Shown here: one piece after another, positions 5,883-9,670 of the stretch | How the letters are laid out: each line of letters starts with the position of its first letter | Position numbering within the stretch: position 1 is the first letter of the stretch | Assembly: GCA_035560935.1 (NCBI GenBank) | Contig: DATMYQ010000372.1 | Location: 1-9,670, forward strand | DNA: 9,670 nucleotides | Reading direction: 5' to 3' | Origin: DATMYQ01 sp035560935 | Lineage (GTDB): Bacteria; Bacillota; Negativicutes; Sporomusales; Sporomusaceae | The notes under the pieces: model-generated | Databases searched by the model: none | The model's input: only the letters and a program-made list of their open reading frames with translations | What the model was told of the DNA's origin: nothing | Made by a program: the position numbers and the translations under genes

Positions 5883-6542
5883 ATGCCTATTCATGGTGCA
5901 GAGTTGTATTCCTTTATCGCGGTGATCCTGTTGATGATCATATCCCCGGGAGCCAATCAGGTGTTGGTACTCCAGTCCGGTTTGATTTCCGGACATAAAG
6001 CGGCCATGTATAATGTTTTTGGCGTCGCCAGTTCGATGTTTATTCATGCCTCGCTGGCGGGCTTGGGAATATCGATTGTCATTATGAAATCACCGGCGTT
6101 ATACGGCTTGATTAAATTGCTGGGTGTTGGTTATCTGGCGTATTTGGCTCTTTCCAGCATATACAGCGCCTACCGGCTGCGGCATCAGTTCGTGGGTAAC
6201 CCGCAGGAGGGGACCGTTGCCGAAAGTAAGGAACAATCTGCTGAAACCGCTCTTACCTCTTTCTTTAAAGGCTTTAACACCAACGTGATGAACGTTCAGA
6301 CCTCCTTTGTTTTTCTTTCGATTTTTCCACAGTATATGGATTTCGAACGCGCCTTGCTGCCGCAGTCATTATTGCTTACTTTGATTTTTGTCGGTTTACT
6401 GCTCAGCTGGTATGCGCTTCTCATTACGCTGATTTTCAAAATCCGGCATTATTTGCTCAAACCCAGTATTCAATCCGGCATCAAGGCCGGTACCGGAGTG
6501 CTGTTGCTGGTTATGGCGACGAAAATGTTTTTAAAGACGTAA
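5883..6542 (+). CDS. LysE/RhtB-family amino acid exporter-like membrane protein
   Basis: 219 aa, the normal length for this family of small exporters of amino acids and derivatives, with about six membrane segments. TM1 (about 8-31) carries SPGANQVLVLQSG, the counterpart of the family's SPGPN motif. Segments around 44-66 and 73-93 (LYGLIKLLGVGYLAYLAL) follow, then a polar loop (about 98-123), FFKGFNTNVMN (127-137, counterpart of F-x-x-G-x-x-x-N-x-x-NP), and two C-terminal hydrophobic blocks (about 161-185 and 203-216). The two hallmark prolines are replaced: Pro by A24 in SPGA, and NP by N137-V138. ATG 5883 matches the family N-terminus, though its site (GGTGAG, 3 bases upstream) is poor. An in-frame GTG at 5835 follows GGAGG by only 2 bases and would add 16 polar residues. 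Substrate unknown. Confidence 0.88.
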   Translation: MPIHGAELYSFIAVILLMIISPGANQVLVLQSGLISGHKAAMYNVFGVASSMFIHASLAGLGISIVIMKSPALYGLIKLLGVGYLAYLALSSIYSAYRLRHQFVGNPQEGTVAESKEQSAETALTSFFKGFNTNVMNVQTSFVFLSIFPQYMDFERALLPQSLLLTLIFVGLLLSWYALLITLIFKIRHYLLKPSIQSGIKAGTGVLLLVMATKMFLKT

Positions 6543-6564
6543 ACACATTGCTTCGATAAGAAAT

Positions 6565-6599
6565 AAATGAACCCGGCGGATTTCACCGGGTTCATTTTT
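6565..6599. terminator. Strong convergent terminator (transporter / chemoreceptor)
   Basis: AAATGAACCCGG (6565-6576) and CCGGGTTCATTT (6586-6597) form a perfect 12-bp stem with a 9-base loop. A T-rich tail follows on the plus strand (TTC then TTTTT), and the minus strand has ATTTCTTAT. It can serve both convergent genes. Confidence 0.92.
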
Positions 6600-6693
6600 C
6601 TTTTTGGCATGAATTTGATGGCAGTCAATACATTTAGTGGTGTGGCAAGCTTCTGGCCGGTTAGCATCGTCTGATAAATACTTAGACGCTGAT

Positions 6694-8670
6694 TTATAAC
6701 CGGAACTGTGCCACCGCTGTATGAAGTTCCTGGGCCAGGGTAGCCAGCGAACGACTTGCCGTCGCAATTTCTTGCATTGACGCCAGCTGTTCTTCGGTAG
6801 CGGCTGAAACGCTCTGTGCTTCATCGGTCGATTTTTTACTCAGTCCGTCGATTTTATGCACCGATTCTACAATCTTTTCGCTCCCTACGGCCATATCATG
6901 GATCGCGGCAGAGATTTGTTTGATCTGATCGGAAACATCGGTTACCAGCGTGGCTATTTCACGGAAGGACACACCGGCCAAATCGACTACTTCCGCACCG
7001 GTTTTGACTTCTTGAGTACCCTGTTGCATCGCCTGAACGGCTTTGTCGGTATCTACCTGAATTTCACCGATCAGCCGGGCGATTTTTTTCGCTGCTTCTT
7101 CGGATTGTTCGGCCAGTTTCCGGACTTCGTCGGCCACCACCGCAAACCCGCGTCCCTGTTCTCCGGCTCGTGCCGCTTCAATGGCAGCATTGAGGGCCAG
7201 CAGGTTCGTCTGACCGGCAATCCCCGAAATGGCGTCGACAATCTGACCAATTTCTTTGGAACGTTCCCCTAATTTGGCGACAACCTGGGACGAGGTGTTG
7301 ACCGTCTGCTCAATTTGGCTCATTTGACTGACGGCTTTATTGATGGCGGTGCCGCCTTTGACAGCTTTATCCGCTGCTGTTTCCGACTGTCCGGCCACTG
7401 AGGATGCATTGGCGGCGATCTCCTGGATGCCGGCCGACATTCCGGTGACAACGTTGACGGTTTCATTAGCGGCAGTCATCTGTTCGGATGCCCCATTGGC
7501 GACTTCCTGGATGGAGCGGGCGACCTGGTTGGTGGCCTGGGAGGACTGGTCGGCGCTGGCCGTCAGTTCTTCGCTGGCGGCCGCCAGGTGTTGGGCGTCA
7601 GCGGAAATCTGTTTAATCAGGGTGTGGACGTTTTGTGCCATATGCTCGAAACTTTGGGCCAGATGGCCAATCTCATCCTGGGAATTGATCTCAAGATTGG
7701 TCAACGTCAAGTCACCGTCGGCAATTTTCCTGGCAGCCCGGTCCAGCTTTTGGATGGGCTTGGCGATTCGCCGTGCAAACCAGGCAATAATGATAGCGGC
7801 AAGGAACAGAACAATCACTATCGTGATCAGTGAAATCCATGTTAAAGCGACCATGCCTTCCAGCGCTTCTGCAACCGGTAAGCTCACCGCCAAAGACCAG
7901 CCAGCGTTTTTGACCGGTGCAAACGCCACCATTTTTTCCACGCCATTGTATTCATAAATAGTGATACCTGTTTCTCCTTTGATCATACGCTCGGCTGTTT
8001 GACGTAACGATGGCGGCAGTTTATCGTTTTTTACGGGATTATCTTTCATCACAAGCTCTTTGTTGGGATTGGCCACTGTCAGGCCATCACCCTTCAACAT
8101 ATAGGCGTAGCCCGTCCGGCCGATTTTCACTTCACTAATTTTTTTGGAGAGTTCGTTCAAGTCGATGGCGCCGAAGCATACTCCGGTCACTTTACCATCC
8201 GTTGCCTTGACCGGCGCGGCAAAAACGGCTACCAAATTTCCCGTGGCGGGCGAAACCACGGGGTCAGATATCGACGGTTCGCCGCGCAAGGCCTTTTGGA
8301 TATACTCTCTCGCACTCAGATTGATGGTCACCGCACTGGAGTCAATAGCGTTCCCATCAGGACTTAGATAGCCTAAAGAGGCGTACCTGCCATTACTCTT
8401 GAGGGCAGAAGTTAAAAACGGCAGAATCTGTTCTTTGTTTCCCGTTTGAAAAATCGGTGCCAGGGCAAAAGCGCTCATTTCGAGTTTGTGAGCCTCAAGC
8501 CAGTCGTTGACATCACCAGCTGAGTTGGTTGCCAGGGTTTGGATCTCTTTAGTAGTGTTCGTGTAGACGAGTTCACGCGCTTTCCAGTAGTTCAGTCCTC
8601 CCAGTGTGCCCAGGGCTCCGAGAAAAATAGCCAGAATAGTTACCGTAAGCTTCATCTGAATGCTTTTCAA
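6694..8670 (-). CDS. Methyl-accepting chemotaxis protein with dCache sensor
   Basis: 658 aa. TM1 (about 7-28) is followed by an extracellular double-Cache domain (about 40-265) with the family's REYIQKALRGEPSISDPVVS, VAVFAAPVK and GAIDLNELS segments, then TM2 (about 277-298), HAMP (about 299-352, starting RRIAKPIQKLD) and the cytoplasmic signalling coiled coil. The highly conserved tip is at about 479-520: DAISGIAGQTNLLALNAAIE, then AARAGEQGRGFAVVADEVRKLAEQSEEAA; this contacts CheA/CheW. I do not see the R-x-W-Y pattern of amino-acid-binding Cache domains, so the ligand is open. No CheR-tethering pentapeptide ends the protein (AVAQFRL). The start is TTG 8670, because GGGGAGG (CCTCC on the plus strand, 8679-8683) lies 8 bases upstream; ATG 8655 and the longer in-frame ATG 8748 lack such a site. 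Single gene, divergent from the sensor at 9281. Confidence 0.95.
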   Translation of the reverse strand: MKSIQMKLTVTILAIFLGALGTLGGLNYWKARELVYTNTTKEIQTLATNSAGDVNDWLEAHKLEMSAFALAPIFQTGNKEQILPFLTSALKSNGRYASLGYLSPDGNAIDSSAVTINLSAREYIQKALRGEPSISDPVVSPATGNLVAVFAAPVKATDGKVTGVCFGAIDLNELSKKISEVKIGRTGYAYMLKGDGLTVANPNKELVMKDNPVKNDKLPPSLRQTAERMIKGETGITIYEYNGVEKMVAFAPVKNAGWSLAVSLPVAEALEGMVALTWISLITIVIVLFLAAIIIAWFARRIAKPIQKLDRAARKIADGDLTLTNLEINSQDEIGHLAQSFEHMAQNVHTLIKQISADAQHLAAASEELTASADQSSQATNQVARSIQEVANGASEQMTAANETVNVVTGMSAGIQEIAANASSVAGQSETAADKAVKGGTAINKAVSQMSQIEQTVNTSSQVVAKLGERSKEIGQIVDAISGIAGQTNLLALNAAIEAARAGEQGRGFAVVADEVRKLAEQSEEAAKKIARLIGEIQVDTDKAVQAMQQGTQEVKTGAEVVDLAGVSFREIATLVTDVSDQIKQISAAIHDMAVGSEKIVESVHKIDGLSKKSTDEAQSVSAATEEQLASMQEIATASRSLATLAQELHTAVAQFRL

Positions 8671-8827
8671 AATAGATACCTCCCCACAACATGAATTGGA
8701 AATGTATGCAATGGATTTATATTGGGACTTTATGGAGATTTGAGACACTGTTTGACATTGTGCTGATAATTAAGAAAATTCGACAAGCGCTGACATATCC
8801 CTGCCTGAAGATTCATTTTAAAGAGAT

Positions 8828-8879
8828 TTCCTAATAACTATCCGCTGATTAGTGAAAGATAGTTACTGCTGATTAGGAA
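8828..8879. repeat. Compound dyad with GCTGATTAG direct repeats
   Basis: TTCCTAAT (8828-8835) pairs with ATTAGGAA (8872-8879). Directly inside, AACTATC (8836-8842) pairs with GATAGTT (8858-8864), leaving a 15-base loop and a 7-base bulge. GCTGATTAG occurs twice, at 8844-8852 and 8868-8876, 24 bases apart. This is more order than expected by chance and could be an operator array or a structured RNA. Confidence 0.55.
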
Positions 8880-8888
8880 CATTGAGAT

Positions 8889-9041
8889 ATGTGCATTAGA
8901 ATTTTTACTCAAATGAAATGGAAGAATAGAGTAAAGCGATTTGTCGACACCGCGCGAAAAGCCGGGCAGTGGTTCCGGAATGAAATTGCAAACGGAAAAA
9001 GGAAGCAAAGACAAAGAAATCGAGTGAGCGTTTTTCTGTAA
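8889..9041 (+). CDS. Possible 50-aa basic protein
   Basis: An open frame from ATG 8889 to TAA 9039-9041 encodes 50 residues. The middle reads KRFVDTARKAGQWFRNEIA, followed by a Lys/Arg/Gln-rich stretch and VSVFL. An internal ATG at 8913 would give 42 residues. About a third of residues are Lys or Arg and there is no membrane segment. Supporting coding are GC-ending codons in the middle (GTC GAC ACC GCG) like those of neighbouring genes. Against it are a weak ribosome binding site (AGGA about 10 bases upstream) and purine-rich DNA, which yields basic peptides by chance. It resembles no family I know. Confidence 0.3.
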   Translation: MCIRIFTQMKWKNRVKRFVDTARKAGQWFRNEIANGKRKQRQRNRVSVFL

Positions 9042-9102
9042 AACAATATGTCTTTGCAGGTTATTACGCGAGAAAAAAGAATAATAAATAAAGAATAAAT
9101 CC

Positions 9103-9137
9103 TTGTGGCTTGTAGGACAACTAAAGTATGATTGTCC
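9103..9137 (+). promoter_or_regulatory. Promoter-like hexamers under an inverted repeat
   Basis: TTGTGG (9103-9108) and TATGAT (9127-9132) are 18 bases apart. GGACAA (9115-9120) and TTGTCC (9132-9137) form a perfect 6-bp dyad with an 11-base centre that straddles the -10 hexamer, the placement expected of a repressor operator. Which gene it serves is unclear. Confidence 0.35.
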
Positions 9138-9202
9138 AAATTTTTCGCGGAAGGGGATTGGTTGGCGTTTTGTCGTTATATCGAAAGCCGGCATAGTTGC
9201 TT

Positions 9203-9230
9203 TTAACATTGGATGGACAGACGGTAGAAT
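9203..9230 (+). promoter_or_regulatory. Sigma-A-type promoter for the membrane sensor gene
   Basis: -35 TTAACA (9203-9208, 5 of 6), 16-base spacer, -10 TAGAAT (9225-9230, 5 of 6). Predicted start near 9237, about 44 bases before ATG 9281. Confidence 0.6.
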
Positions 9231-9280
9231 AGAGATGCTGCTGTAATCGGAACGAATTTTTGAAGGAGTGTTCGTCATCC

Positions 9281-9670
9281 ATGGCAATCGATGTGAAAGA
9301 TCATAAAAAAGAAGGATTTTTGGAATATAAAATTGGAGTAAAAATATGCATCCTCTATTTTTTGATCGGAAGTGCTTGGATCTTATTTTCTGATCATGCC
9401 GCCGCAATGCTGGCAAATAACGTCGAAGAATTGATGCTGATCAGCACCTATAAAGGGTGGGCTTTTATTTTGATTACCACTATTCTGCTTTTTTTTCTTA
9501 TTGGTTATTTTCTGAAGCAAGTGCTGGAAAGAAACCGGCAGCTTTATACCGCGCATTGCGAACTGGAAGCTTCTTATGAAGAAACCACCGCGATCGAAGA
9601 GGAACTCCGGCAACAGTTCGATGAATTGGAGAAACAAACACAGGCGTTGACTCTCAGCGATCAAAAATAT
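9281..9670 (+). CDS. Membrane-anchored signalling protein, N-terminal part (PAS/GGDEF-EAL or kinase type)
   Basis: The first 130 residues are in the window, with no stop before the edge. A short polar start is followed by TM1 (about 19-37, ICILYFLIGSAWILFSDH), a small external loop, and TM2 (about 58-81, TYKGWAFILITTILLFFLIG). A charged coiled coil follows (about 82-130) containing ASYEETTAIEEELRQQFDEL. The G-x-x-W-I-x-x-SD and S-x-x-KGW pattern and this coiled-coil leader are familiar from sensors in which a PAS domain follows directly, often with GGDEF/EAL (c-di-GMP) or kinase outputs. The output domain lies beyond the window, so the class is open. AAGGAG at 9263-9268 is 12 bases before ATG 9281, longer than usual, but no better in-frame start exists. 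Divergent from the chemoreceptor. Confidence 0.87.
   Translation, partial: MAIDVKDHKKEGFLEYKIGVKICILYFLIGSAWILFSDHAAAMLANNVEELMLISTYKGWAFILITTILLFFLIGYFLKQVLERNRQLYTAHCELEASYEETTAIEEELRQQFDELEKQTQALTLSDQKY

Larger units (their letters stand above)
8671..9280. other. Divergent intergenic region between chemoreceptor and membrane sensor
   Basis: About 610 bases with no secure gene. It holds the chemoreceptor ribosome binding site, a compound dyad with direct repeats (8828-8879), a possible 50-aa ORF (8889-9041), a dyad over a -10-like hexamer (9115-9137) and a good promoter (9203-9230). I found no convincing chemoreceptor promoter on the minus strand, neither vegetative nor flagellar-type. I saw no c-di-GMP riboswitch core in either leader. 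Confidence 0.7.

Noticed and set aside
7340..7957. Plus-strand open frame of 205 codons opposite the chemoreceptor
   Set aside because: It is the antisense of Ala-rich coiled-coil coding DNA, which leaves long stop-free frames; the chemoreceptor reading is unambiguous.
8671..8830. Search for a c-di-GMP riboswitch or flagellar-sigma promoter ahead of the chemoreceptor
   Set aside because: No riboswitch core and no TAAA plus CCGATAT-type pair at the right spacing was found; the only -10-like string (TATAAA) lacks a usable -35.
8838..9416. Long minus-strand open frame (192 codons) across the divergent region
   Set aside because: It overlaps the well-supported membrane sensor start on the other strand, has no ribosome binding site at its ATG, and its Ser/Phe/His-rich composition shows no domain.

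Overview
The window looks like chromosomal DNA from a motile, anaerobic-type Firmicute, possibly one of the Negativicutes (inference). Most genes have AGGAGG-like ribosome binding sites, two are best started at TTG, and compact hairpin/U-tract terminators close several genes. Gene content is mainly signalling and cell envelope: a DegS/LiaS-type kinase with a NarL-type regulator, a LytTR regulator, a dCache chemoreceptor, a clostripain-type lipoprotein and a two-TM PAS/GGDEF-type sensor N-terminus. Nothing indicates phage, transposon, CRISPR or tRNA/rRNA content.

Layout. 1-982 (+): the 3' end of a histidine kinase overlaps a LuxR/NarL response regulator, and a hairpin with a U-rich tail follows. 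1145-2256 (+): a two-gene unit of a receiver-like protein of unknown function and a LytTR regulator whose receiver lacks the phospho-accepting Asp. 2275-2315: a bidirectional terminator shared with a convergent small secreted protein (2339-2680, -). 2700-3065: a divergent intergenic region with a good promoter for the rightward unit and a possible decayed mini-gene. 3066-3622 (+): two small membrane proteins (one DUF5684-like), followed by a stem-loop without a U-tract. 3773-5662 (+): a family C11 cysteine peptidase lipoprotein. 5883-6542 (+): a LysE/RhtB-type transporter, convergent across a strong 12-bp terminator with a 658-aa methyl-accepting chemotaxis protein (6694-8670, -). 8671-9280: about 600 bp of divergent regulatory DNA with dyads, direct repeats, two promoter candidates and a possible 50-aa basic ORF. 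9281-9670 (+): the start of a membrane-anchored signalling protein that runs off the window.

How the genes work together. The kinase/regulator pair is a standard two-component operon. The LytTR regulator probably does not respond by ordinary aspartyl phosphorylation, and its receiver-like partner may modulate it (inference). The chemoreceptor and the divergent membrane sensor share one intergenic control region. The remaining genes (secreted beta-type protein, small membrane proteins, C11 lipoprotein, exporter) act at the envelope and show no clear common pathway. I found no convincing new multi-gene system. The most unusual unit is the receiver-like plus Asp-less LytTR pair.
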